Positions 17,704-26,061 of a stretch of DNA of 64,000 nt are shown here, piece by piece. Position numbers and translations under genes: made by a program. Under the pieces are notes generated by a model. It searched no databases and was not told where the DNA came from. It worked only from the letters and a program-made list of their open reading frames with translations. Origin of the DNA: an uncultured Chloroflexota bacterium. GTDB taxonomy: Bacteria; Chloroflexota; Dehalococcoidia; CAUJGQ01. Each line of letters starts with the position of its first letter. Within the stretch, counting starts at the first letter, position 1. Location of the stretch: assembly GCA_937879875.1 (NCBI GenBank), contig CALFMN010000231.1:1-64000 (forward strand), in the 5' to 3' direction.

Positions 17704-19254
17704 TCAGGAGACACTGACGCTCCAGTCGCCCTCGGCCTCGACGATGAGAACGTAGACGCCTGAGGCTGGAATCTTGCGCACGGCCGTACCGGTGAACGAC
17801 CCGGCCGCGGTTACCAGCACTTCGGCGGAGGTGCAGGTCTGGTCTAACAGCGTGACGCGGAATCGGCCGCTGGTCCACTGCCGGTGAGAGAGCGCGAAGC
17901 GCACTTCGCCCGCGCGGAGACGGGCGTAGGCAACGCCGTCTCCGTTGCCGCTGGCAAAGGTGTTCGCCTCCGCTTCCAGCTCTGCGTCCGGCGGCTGCGT
18001 CAACTCTACGGACCAAACGCCCGACGTCCGCGCTCCAACCAGAAAGCGCCCACCGCGTGACGGCGCGCAGGCGCGGATACCGTCGTACACGGTATCTCGC
18101 GGCAGGTCGACCAGCGTCGCGGTCGGATCGAGGTGGTTATCAAACAGCCGCAATGAGAACCGCGACGGCGGCTGGGCGCGGTGCGAGATGCGCGCCAGCG
18201 TCAGCCCGGCTTGCAGCGGGAAAGGGTCTGAGTGTCCGTCGCCGTTGCCCGTGATGCGCCAGACGATCGGCCAGGCGTACGCGGGCGACGGCATGCTGCG
18301 AGCGAGGTTGCGTGGCCGCTCGCGCTGAGGCTCCAGGGTCAGGCGTTGCGTCGAAACGGTGCCGGGTCGAGGAATCGCAATTCTGTCGAGATGCCTGTAG
18401 CCCTGCGCGTCGGTCGCAGACGGAGCGGCACGCGGTGCATTGATGGCATTCGATTCTGCGCCGAGCGCACGCACGAGTGCGCCTGCACTCGGCGGCCGGC
18501 GTTCCGGGTCTTTTGCCAACGCCGCTTCCACGGCGGCGCAGACGGCTGGCGGCAGCGCCGAATTGGCCTCGCAAAGCGGCGGCGGCGGCAGGTGCGCCTG
18601 GGCATAGAGCACATGCGCCACGTCGCCAGTGAAGGGCAGGTGGCCGCTCAACAGCTGATAGGCCAACACGCCGAGCGCGTAGACGTCTGCCGGCGGGCCG
18701 ACGGCTTCGCCGCGGATCTGCTCCGGCGCCGCCGTCTCCGGCGTGCCCATACCATAGCCGAGCTGCGTCAGGCGGGCGCGGCTCGTGGCCAGCGCGATGC
18801 CGAAATCCATCAGCACCACGCGGCCGGAAGACTCCAGCATCACGTTGCTGTCTTTGACGTCGCGATGCACCAGCCCCGCCGCGTGCACCGCATCGAGCGC
18901 CGAAGCCAGGTCGCGCAGCAGCGGCAGGGCGCGGTCGAGCGGAACGGCGCCCTGATCGGCGATCAGGCTCGCCAGCGTGCGCCCTTCGACCAGCTCCATG
19001 GCGAAGTAGGGCGTGTCATCTGCTTCGCCCGCCTCAAAGACCGTGACGATATTGGGATGGCGCAGCGCCGCGAGCGCCCGAGCCTCCGCCAGAAAGCGCT
19101 CGCGGTCCTCGGTCTCCGCGCAGAGATGCGGCAGCAGCACTTTGAGCGCCACCTGCCGGTCGAGCAGCGGATCGCGGGCGCGGTAGACCGTGGCGAAGCT
19201 GCCGTGGCCGAGTGCGCCGAGGATCTCATAGCGCCCGAAGGCGGCTGGCGGCAT
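17704..19254 (-). CDS. serine/threonine protein kinase with beta-rich C-terminal region
   Basis: 516 aa. Kinase domain in the first 270 residues: glycine loop LGHGSFATVY (14-23), VALK Lys38, HRD at 130-132, DFG at 150-152 and the APEQ segment. The remaining 240 residues are beta-rich, with repeated VWRITGNGD / FASGNGDGVAYARL and GVYVLIVEAEGDWSVSV-like stretches, and no membrane helix is visible. That region may be a carbohydrate- or ligand-binding domain, but I do not recognise it. GGGGAG before the ATG fits. Lack of a membrane anchor is unusual for a bacterial PknB-type kinase. Confidence 0.88.
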   Translation of the reverse strand: MPPAAFGRYEILGALGHGSFATVYRARDPLLDRQVALKVLLPHLCAETEDRERFLAEARALAALRHPNIVTVFEAGEADDTPYFAMELVEGRTLASLIADQGAVPLDRALPLLRDLASALDAVHAAGLVHRDVKDSNVMLESSGRVVLMDFGIALATSRARLTQLGYGMGTPETAAPEQIRGEAVGPPADVYALGVLAYQLLSGHLPFTGDVAHVLYAQAHLPPPPLCEANSALPPAVCAAVEAALAKDPERRPPSAGALVRALGAESNAINAPRAAPSATDAQGYRHLDRIAIPRPGTVSTQRLTLEPQRERPRNLARSMPSPAYAWPIVWRITGNGDGHSDPFPLQAGLTLARISHRAQPPSRFSLRLFDNHLDPTATLVDLPRDTVYDGIRACAPSRGGRFLVGARTSGVWSVELTQPPDAELEAEANTFASGNGDGVAYARLRAGEVRFALSHRQWTSGRFRVTLLDQTCTSAEVLVTAAGSFTGTAVRKIPASGVYVLIVEAEGDWSVSVS

Positions 19255-19298
19255 CTGCGCGGCTCCCCGCGATCAGTATCGCTCGGCGCGGGCGTTCG

Positions 19299-19511
19299 GC
19301 CCTCACCCCCGCCCCCTCTCCCAATCCTGGGCGAGGGGCGATCCCGCGTGGAGCGACCCGCAGCGGCACCGGGTTAACCGTTGTGATCACGCTGTACCTC
19401 ACCCAACAGCAAGGTTAACCGTACCGGCCCCGGAACTTCCTCCCCGGGATCGCCCCTCTCCTTCTCCCAGGATTGGGAGAAGGAGAGGGGACGGGGGTGA
19501 GGATAAGGGCC
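19299..19511. repeat. MITE-like element, copy C
   Basis: 213 bp with inverted arms: GGCCCTCACCCCCGCCCCCT at the left, and at the right GGGGACGGGGGTGAGG, then ATAAGGGCC. The core holds two GGTTAACCGT motifs (near 19373 and 19412) on either side of a TGTGATCACG sequence. It ends 13 bp before the stop codon of the SPFH gene. Confidence 0.85.
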
Positions 19512-19523
19512 GACCGCCGCCGG

Positions 19524-21554
19524 CTACGTGCCCGGCTGCCCCCCGATTCCCGCCGCGCCGTTGTTGGCTGGCGGGGCGAGCTGCGCGCGGTTGCCGGCGA
19601 GGATCTGGGCGAGGAAGGCGGAGAACATGGCGTTGCCGCCGTCCACGCCGCCGCCGACCACGATGTCCGGCGTGATCTTCAGGCCCGCGCCCGCGATCGC
19701 CTTCATCAGCTCGATCGCCGAGAGGTTCGCCTGACCGACGGCTTCCACCTGCTTGTCGTAGGCTTCGGCCGTGGCTTTGCCGACCGCGAGGATCTTCGAG
19801 CCCTCGGCTTCGCCTTCGACGGACACGGCGCGGGCGCGGCCCTCCGCCTCGATGATCGTCTTCTGCCTGGTCTGCTCCGCCACCTGCACGCCGATCTGCG
19901 CCGAGACAAGGTCTTTCTGGCGGTCGGCCGTGGCGCGTGTGTTCTCCGTGGCGATACGCTGCTGCTCCGACTTCTGCTGCTCGATGAACATCGCCTGCTG
20001 CTGCGCGGCGATCACGCGCTTGACCTGAATCTCCATCAGATCTTCCGGCAGGATGATGCGCGAAATCAGCACGGAGACGCACTCGACGTAGTACTTCAGC
20101 AGCTCCTCGCGCGTGCGTTGCTCCGCCTTCGACTGCTCGACGGCGCGATCCTGCATGAAGTTCATCGCCTCGGTCGAAGACGCCTGGTTGCGGAACGAGG
20201 AGTCGATCATCGGATGGATCACGTGCGCGATCAGGTTGTCGATCGAGCCGATCTTCGCCACCATGTAGGGTGCCTGCTCCGGCCGGATGCGAATGACGAC
20301 TTTGACCGAGACCTTCATCACGAAGCCGTCGTGGCTGATCACTTCCAGCGGATCGAAGAGCTGCGCCCGCTTGACGCCCTGCTGCTCGGCGCCGGTGTCG
20401 TCGTCGGCCCAGTCGATCGTCATGTTGGTCGTGGGAATGATGTAGGCGATGTACGCCCAGCGGTTCAAATAGTAGACGCCCGGGCCGAGCACTTCGGACT
20501 GAATGCCGCGGTAGGCCACGGGCACCACGTAGCGCTCCTGGCCGACCGACTCGCGGTCTTCATCAGACATCGTCTCCGAAGGCTTGCCCACGTTGGAGAC
20601 AAGCACGGCGACCTCGCCGCGCTCGACCGTCGCCACGAGATCCAGCTTCACGTCAAACATCATCGGGTTGATGTAATAGGTACCCGGCTTCAGCAGGTCG
20701 TACTGCGGGCCGCGCTGACCGCCGCTCGCCAGGAAGGCCGAGGCGTTCTGGAAGTCGTCGTGGCCCTCCACCGAGGCGGCGACGACCTCGCCGGGCGGCA
20801 GCGGCGCCCCGTCTTTGGCCGTGACCATACCCACCTGGCCGGCGGCCACGATCGTTGCGGGCTGTACTTCGACGGTGAACAGATCGCTGTTGAGGCGGTA
20901 GCGGCCGGGCAACAGCAGCTCGATCTGCGGCCCGCGCTGGCCACCGGAATCGAGGAAGGTCTGGCCGCTCTGGTAGCCCGAGTGGCCAACCACTGACTGC
21001 GCCAGCAGCCGCCCCGCGGCCATCGGCGCGCCGTCGCGGGCGCTGATCAGGCCGACGTGGCCCTGCGGCACCAGCACCGCCGGATCGTTGCGTACATGGA
21101 AGAGATAGGTGTTGATACGGTACTTGCCCGGCGGCAGCACGTCGACCTGCGGGCCTTTCTGGCCGCCGTTGCGCAGAAACGCCTCGCCGTCTTGGAACGA
21201 GTCGTGGCCGTCCACATGCCGGGCGAAAATGCGCCCCGGATCCAGTGGCAGGCCGTCGATCGCCTCAACCAGGCCGACCTCGTCCTCGCCGATCACGATC
21301 ATGTCGCCCTTGGCGACGCGGTAGCGGAAGGGCGGCAGCAGCTTCAGGCCCGGCTGCAGCGCCCGCGCCTGGATGCCGACCTCGCCGGGCAAAGCGACGA
21401 CGCGACCGGGCGGCAGCGGCTTGCCGACGTATTTGCGCTCGACCAGTCCGATCTGCTGGCCGCCGACGTTGACCAGCATGTGCCCGGCGGCGGCGAGAAT
21501 CAGCCCGGCAACCACGATGACTCCGAGAATGACGAGGATTGGGATCAGCACCAT
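19524..21554 (-). CDS. SPFH/flotillin-like membrane protein with tandem 74-residue repeats
   Basis: 676 aa. One N-terminal membrane helix (1-24), then a beta-rich repeat region, an SPFH-like core (about 340-500, with GGGGVDG... C-terminal motif) and a long Ala/Glu/Gln-rich helical tail (500-620) as in flotillins. The repeat unit has exact 74-residue spacing: VGL/VGM motifs at about 93, 167, 241 and 315, each followed by DGxPLxPG, GHDxFQ, FLxxGGQRGPQ and LLPGxYRIN. Flotillins organise membrane microdomains. The ATG at 21554 has GGAGG seven bases upstream; a GTG one codon earlier is possible. Confidence 0.88.
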   Translation of the reverse strand: MVLIPILVILGVIVVAGLILAAAGHMLVNVGGQQIGLVERKYVGKPLPPGRVVALPGEVGIQARALQPGLKLLPPFRYRVAKGDMIVIGEDEVGLVEAIDGLPLDPGRIFARHVDGHDSFQDGEAFLRNGGQKGPQVDVLPPGKYRINTYLFHVRNDPAVLVPQGHVGLISARDGAPMAAGRLLAQSVVGHSGYQSGQTFLDSGGQRGPQIELLLPGRYRLNSDLFTVEVQPATIVAAGQVGMVTAKDGAPLPPGEVVAASVEGHDDFQNASAFLASGGQRGPQYDLLKPGTYYINPMMFDVKLDLVATVERGEVAVLVSNVGKPSETMSDEDRESVGQERYVVPVAYRGIQSEVLGPGVYYLNRWAYIAYIIPTTNMTIDWADDDTGAEQQGVKRAQLFDPLEVISHDGFVMKVSVKVVIRIRPEQAPYMVAKIGSIDNLIAHVIHPMIDSSFRNQASSTEAMNFMQDRAVEQSKAEQRTREELLKYYVECVSVLISRIILPEDLMEIQVKRVIAAQQQAMFIEQQKSEQQRIATENTRATADRQKDLVSAQIGVQVAEQTRQKTIIEAEGRARAVSVEGEAEGSKILAVGKATAEAYDKQVEAVGQANLSAIELMKAIAGAGLKITPDIVVGGGVDGGNAMFSAFLAQILAGNRAQLAPPANNGAAGIGGQPGT

Positions 21555-21898
21555 CACGGCCCCTCCGCCAGCAAGAACGCGCTCCGGCGGTTACTCAACG
21601 CGGCGACGGGCTTCGCGCTGCGCCCGACTCTTGCCGAACCGGGCTCGGAACGTCCACCTTGCTGGCGATCTGATCCTACTCCTGTGGCATGCCCTCGGTT
21701 GCCCGGCCGCTCGGGTCGCCTTGCAACGGCCATTGGGGCCGTGTTCGCGCGGCCAACCGACACGGGCACACCTACGCAGGCGTGCGCGCGGCGATCGCGG
21801 AGCTGTACGGCGCGCCTGATGGCAGTTTCGTCGCTCAATCGTTACTCATGCGCCTTATTACGGACTTACCCTGATGCCGCGCACGGGCGCCGGGCTCG
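21555..21898. other. intergenic region, nothing recognised
   Basis: About 340 bp upstream of the SPFH gene. It must hold that gene's promoter. A weak minus-strand frame (21554-21838) lacks a ribosome site and has no protein-like pattern. Confidence 0.4.
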
Positions 21899-22288
21899 AT
21901 GCTCGCGGTGAACGGACCGCTCGCAGGCGAAAGGCGGTCGTTAGCCGTGGGTGAGCTGGCGATGAACGAGACACAGCGCGTCATCCGGCGATTCGAGGGA
22001 ACCTTTGCAGGCCGCGCTCTGCAAGACGACGGCCGCCTGGCCGGCGGGCGCTTCGCGGACACGAGCGGCCCCGCGCTGGGCGTCGCCCTCAAACTGCCGA
22101 CCGCACACCCATCCGCCTGCCGTCGCATTCGCCTGGCCGCGCGCACCGCCTTCGTCGACTACGCGATCGAGCGGCCCACGCTCGGTATCTGCCCGGACGA
22201 TCTGCTCGCGGTGCGCCTTTGGACCGGCGCCTTCGAAGCAGGCGTGATGGCGCGTTCGGAAAACCCCACCAGCCTCCGCGCCGGTTGA
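21899..22288 (+). CDS. hypothetical protein (doubtful)
   Basis: 129 aa frame with fairly normal GC-rich third positions and no low-complexity stretches; it includes LGICPDDLLAVRLWTGAFEAG. A shorter version may begin at the ATG at 21962 (MNETQRVIRRFEG). No ribosome site is clear and no family is recognised. It is the best candidate in an otherwise empty 840-bp region, but it may be a chance frame. Confidence 0.3.
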   Translation: MLAVNGPLAGERRSLAVGELAMNETQRVIRRFEGTFAGRALQDDGRLAGGRFADTSGPALGVALKLPTAHPSACRRIRLAARTAFVDYAIERPTLGICPDDLLAVRLWTGAFEAGVMARSENPTSLRAG

Positions 22289-22396
22289 TTCACCCGGACT
22301 GACCAGCGGCGGACATCTTCGGTGGCGGCGCTGCGGCCGATGCCTGTCGTGGGACGCTGGCCGGCCCGGCACTGCGACGATCTGGGCGTTGTCAGT

Positions 22397-23107
22397 TCAC
22401 GACGCCACTGCGCCGGTTCCGACCTCTTCCTGCCAGCGGCGCAGCGCCTGCGAACGGCGCAGCCGGTTCAGCACGCAGTGGCGCACGCGATAGACCTCGT
22501 GCACGCTCGGAAACAGGTCCGGCCGCGCAGCCTGCACCTCCGCCGGCCTCAGGCCCTGGTGAAAGGCCAGACGCATGAACACGCGCTCGTTCGCCGTATT
22601 CAGGTGGCCCTCGATTGCCCGCCAGAGGAACTGCTGGCCGATCTGCTCGATCAGGCCGTCGATCGGCGAAACGGGCTCGCTCAGCAAGGCATCCTCGCCG
22701 AGCACTTCTGCCGCGGTGCGACGCCGGCCGGCGTCGATCGCCACGCTGTTGGCGCAGAGCTTCAGGTAGCGCAGCACCGCACCGGTCTGCGGCGCTTCTT
22801 CAAGCTTCTGCGCTGAGAAGCTGCGCCAGAACTTGGCCCACGCAGAAGAAGCCAGCTCCTCCACGTCGTCGTCGCTGATCCGAGCGCGGGCGCACCAGTA
22901 CGTGACCTGTGCGTTGTAGAGGCCGAGCAGCGCGGCCCAGGCAGCTTCGCTGCCCTCGCACAGAGCCCGCCGGAACAGCTCGAAGGCGAAGCGATCGTCG
23001 TGGGCCTGGCCGCGGCGATAACGCAGGGTTTCCTCGGCGGCGCGGCAGCGGAGCGTGTCGATCGGCAATGCGGACAGCGGCTCGGAGAGGGTCAGGGTCG
23101 TGCTCAT
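22397..23107 (-). CDS. ECF-like RNA polymerase sigma factor
   Basis: 236 aa. The middle part (about residues 35-115) looks like sigma region 2: FELFRRAL, AWAALLGLYNAQV and DDVEELASSAWAKFWRSF. The C-terminal third has a helix-turn-helix-like sigma region 4 with NERVFMRLAFHQGLRPAEV and a YRVRHCVLNRLRR tail. It should direct polymerase to a small set of promoters. I see no anti-sigma factor beside it. AAGGA seven bases before the ATG at 23107 fixes the start; the upstream extension is not coding. Confidence 0.75.
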   Translation of the reverse strand: MSTTLTLSEPLSALPIDTLRCRAAEETLRYRRGQAHDDRFAFELFRRALCEGSEAAWAALLGLYNAQVTYWCARARISDDDVEELASSAWAKFWRSFSAQKLEEAPQTGAVLRYLKLCANSVAIDAGRRRTAAEVLGEDALLSEPVSPIDGLIEQIGQQFLWRAIEGHLNTANERVFMRLAFHQGLRPAEVQAARPDLFPSVHEVYRVRHCVLNRLRRSQALRRWQEEVGTGAVAS

Positions 23108-23291
23108 GGCATCGTCCTTCGCGGTTCGGGGCGGCGTATCCCGTGGGGCCATCGTGCGGCCGGCGGGCGAGGCCTGCCACGAACGATCCACCTGAACCGC
23201 CCACATAAACGCGGAAGACGGCCGGTCTGGCCGCGGTGCGTCTGGCTTTCGTCTTCGCTGCTGGTCGTTGGCGGAGGAAGGCGAAGCGACT

Positions 23292-23873
23292 CTAGCTGCC
23301 CGGATAGCGCGCGAAGTCGGCGGCGCGGTCCGGCCTGACCACCGCGCCGAAGTGCTGCCAGAGGTCCGCCGCGAGCCGTTCGATCTCCGCACACAGCTCC
23401 AGAGTTGCGAGCCAGGCGGCCGGAATCGAGCCCGCACCAGGCAACACGCCGAGGATGTTGCCCGCGATTGAGCCGGTGCTGTCGCTGTCGCCGCTATGAT
23501 TCATGGCCAGCAGCACGCCGTGCGCGAAGTCTCGCGCGATGACCGCACAGTAGAGTGCGATCGCCAGCGCCTCTTCACCTGTCCAACCGGAGCCCAGCGT
23601 TTCCACCAGCGCCGACGACGGCGTGGCGCCTGATGTTGCGAGTGCCAGCGCCGCGTCGATGGCCGCGAGGGTGCCGCCCTGCCTCGGCTCGCTCGCGAGC
23701 AATTCGCGCGCCGTGGTCGCGGCGCCCAGCAGCGTCTCACCCCCGATCAGCCTGGAGATCATGGCGGCAAGGAAGCCGGCCGGCAGAGCGCCGTCGCTAT
23801 GGCCGTGCGTGATCGCCGCCAAGCGCAAAGGCCGCGGCCGGGTCGGAACGAGCGAGGCCGGCCGGTGCCACAC
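23292..23873 (-). pseudogene. N-terminally truncated ADP-ribosylglycohydrolase (DraG-like)
   Basis: 193 aa. ITHGHSDGALPAGFLA and the C-terminal NHSGDSDSTGSIAGNILG are the second-half motifs of ADP-ribosylglycohydrolases, with two Asp residues that bind the metal pair. The first half, with the GxxxGDALG and first metal-binding motifs, is missing: only 50 bp separate this frame from the end of the kinase gene upstream, so there is no room for it. A normal member is about 270-350 aa. The GTG start has no ribosome site. It is most likely a remnant. Confidence 0.7.
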
Positions 23874-23922
23874 GCATCACGCCGCCGCAGCCCTTGCTGC
23901 GGCCCGCTGCGCCGGTGCAGGT

Positions 23923-25752
23923 TCAGGGCAGCTCGCGCCCAGCCGCTGCTTTGTACGGATTCGGAGCCGAGTTGCCGTGAATGTGGCCCCACGCGAACGG
24001 GACGGCACTGGTGAGGAAGACGAGGAAGAACAGACCGAGCAGGCTGTGGCCCAGCCAGGAGAGATAGCGCCGCCGCGCCGGGTAGTAGCGCACGACGGCG
24101 ATCTTGGCGAAGATCACTGCCACCAGCGCCGTGCCCAGCAGCGAGTGCAGGAAGGTGCGCCACGAGCCGGTGCCGAAGCCGAAGATGCCGAAGCAGGTGA
24201 GAAAGCCGACCGCGAGCGCGATCCAGATCGCCGCCCAGCCGGCGACGCGATGATACTGCCGCAGCTTGCGATAGGTGCGCGGCGCCAGATGGCGGTCGTC
24301 GATGATCGCCATACGCATCGTCAGCACGGCCGCGGCGGCGAACAACAGCGCCAGCAGCGCCATTACGGCTTTGAAGCCGTCGAGCTTGTCATAAATAAAC
24401 GTGGTCAGGCCGGCGGCGAACTTGCCGCTCGCGGCCGAGCGCCCCTCCGCCCACACCCAGAAGCCGATCGCGTTGATGACCAGCACCACGAGGACGCCGA
24501 CGCCGCCCCCCAGCCACTGCGCCGCCGTGAAGCGCGAGGTGCGCCGCGCCAGCCGTTGGCGGCGCTGTACGGGCGCCCGCTGCACCAACAGCTCGCGCAC
24601 CTCCGCATCGGGTACCGGTACCACGGCGGCAGACAGAGCGACAGGCGGCGCGATTGGTGGGCGTGCGGGTATCTGCACGAACCGCGTGCCGTCGAGTTCA
24701 TCGGGCGCTTCGGGGGGCAGCGGGGGCGGCGCAGCAGGTGCAGGCGGTTCAGCCGCTGGCGGCCGCAGCGAGCCGGGGCGCGGCGTAAAGCCCGGCTCCA
24801 CATCCTCGACCACGGGCGACGGCAAGACCGCGACCGTCTCCGCGATCGTTTCCGAAGCGGGAACCGTCGCTGGCGGCCGCGGCTGGGTGGGCGGGAGCGC
24901 GGCGGCGACGGGCAGATCGGGCGCCTCCTGCGCGGCGCGGCGCAGTTCACCGATGAACTGCCCGGCGCTGTCGAAGCGGTCCTCGCGCCGCTTCGCCGTG
25001 GCGCGCACGATCGCCTGCTCCAGCGCCTCCGGTGCCCGCGGAATCACGGCGCGGATCGACGGTGGCGGCGACTTGAGATGCTGCTGCATGACGGCGAGCG
25101 CCGAATTGCCGTCGTAGGGCACGCGGCCGGTGAGGATCTCGTAGGTCAGAATGCCGAAGGCGTAGATGTCGGCGCGCGGGTCCACATCTTCGCCGAGCGC
25201 CTGTTCCGGCGCCATGTAGTACGGCGTGCCCAGGATCATGCCGCCGTCGGTGTTGCCGAGGTCGAGGCTCTCCGACGCCACGCGCGCCAGCCCGAAGTCG
25301 GCAAGCAGCAAGCGCTCCTGCTCGGTGATCAGCAGGTTGATCGGCTTCAAGTCGCGATGCACGATGCCGCTGCGATGCGCGTATTCGAGCGCGTCGGCGA
25401 TCGGCGCCAGTTCCTCGATCGCTTCGGCCAGCGTGCGGAAGCCGCGGGCGCGCTCCTTGAGCGTGCCGCCCGTGGCGATCTCCATCACCAGATAGGCCAG
25501 CTCGCCCTGCTCGCCGAAGTCGTAGACCGTAACGATGTTGGGGTGGCTCAGGCGGGCGACGGCCTTCGCCTCGCGCAGGAAGCGCAGCAGAAAGGTCGGG
25601 TCGGCGTTGAACGAGGGGTTGATGACCTTGATCGCCACCGGCCGCTCGAGCGTGGTGTGGGTGGCGCGATAGACCTCGGCCATGCCGCCCGTGCCGAGCA
25701 GATCCTCGACAGCGTACGACCCGAGGCGCTGGCCCGCGTGCAGAATCGCCAT
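23923..25752 (-). CDS. serine/threonine protein kinase fused to a b561-like five-helix membrane domain
   Basis: 609 aa. Kinase domain 12-270: GTGGMAEVY, Lys42, HRD 132-134, DFG 152-154, GTPYYMAPEQ 175-184. A Pro/Ala linker (280-400) leads to five membrane helices (about 413-433, 460-482, 502-524, 537-557, 567-587). Histidines sit at helix edges (His501, His536, His569, His590, His592), as in cytochrome b561 / DUF6529-type proteins, so heme binding and redox sensing are possible. Usual PknB-type kinases end in extracellular PASTA or beta domains, so this is unusual. The heme idea is an inference. Confidence 0.88.
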   Translation of the reverse strand: MAILHAGQRLGSYAVEDLLGTGGMAEVYRATHTTLERPVAIKVINPSFNADPTFLLRFLREAKAVARLSHPNIVTVYDFGEQGELAYLVMEIATGGTLKERARGFRTLAEAIEELAPIADALEYAHRSGIVHRDLKPINLLITEQERLLLADFGLARVASESLDLGNTDGGMILGTPYYMAPEQALGEDVDPRADIYAFGILTYEILTGRVPYDGNSALAVMQQHLKSPPPSIRAVIPRAPEALEQAIVRATAKRREDRFDSAGQFIGELRRAAQEAPDLPVAAALPPTQPRPPATVPASETIAETVAVLPSPVVEDVEPGFTPRPGSLRPPAAEPPAPAAPPPLPPEAPDELDGTRFVQIPARPPIAPPVALSAAVVPVPDAEVRELLVQRAPVQRRQRLARRTSRFTAAQWLGGGVGVLVVLVINAIGFWVWAEGRSAASGKFAAGLTTFIYDKLDGFKAVMALLALLFAAAAVLTMRMAIIDDRHLAPRTYRKLRQYHRVAGWAAIWIALAVGFLTCFGIFGFGTGSWRTFLHSLLGTALVAVIFAKIAVVRYYPARRRYLSWLGHSLLGLFFLVFLTSAVPFAWGHIHGNSAPNPYKAAAGRELP

Positions 25753-26061
25753 CCTCGTCCTCTGCCCGGCCCGGACTTTGGCCGTAGCGATAGCATAGCC
25801 GAGCTGGGCTTCCGGTTCACGCCGCTGTTTCCAGGTGTACGCCTGGCTGCGGGCTGGCGGATCGCGGCCGCTGCGCCGATCGTACCCCGGCGATGCGCGC
25901 GTGCAACGCCTCGCCCAGCGCGCCGAGATCTACGCCGCGCGCGACGTGGCCGAGTTCGAGGGCCAGGTCAATGGCCTCTGGCCGACGGCTGGGCGCAGGC
26001 AGCACGGTTTCCGGCCCGCGGGCTTCCGGTCAGGCCCGCGCCTGCCCGTATACTGGACGGG
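25753..26061. other. divergent intergenic region
   Basis: 309 bp between the kinase and the membrane glycosyltransferase, transcribed away from each other. It should carry both promoters. GAGGACGAGG before the kinase ATG is its ribosome site. No clear promoter hexamers or palindromes were seen. Confidence 0.4.

Noticed and set aside
19473..20996. 507-aa open frame opposite the SPFH gene
   Set aside because: Mirror frame of repeated coding DNA; the repeats in it come from the SPFH repeats.
23623..26061. Long N-terminal extension of the membrane glycosyltransferase frame
   Set aside because: It lies opposite the kinase gene and has no glycosyltransferase features; the true gene starts near 26062.
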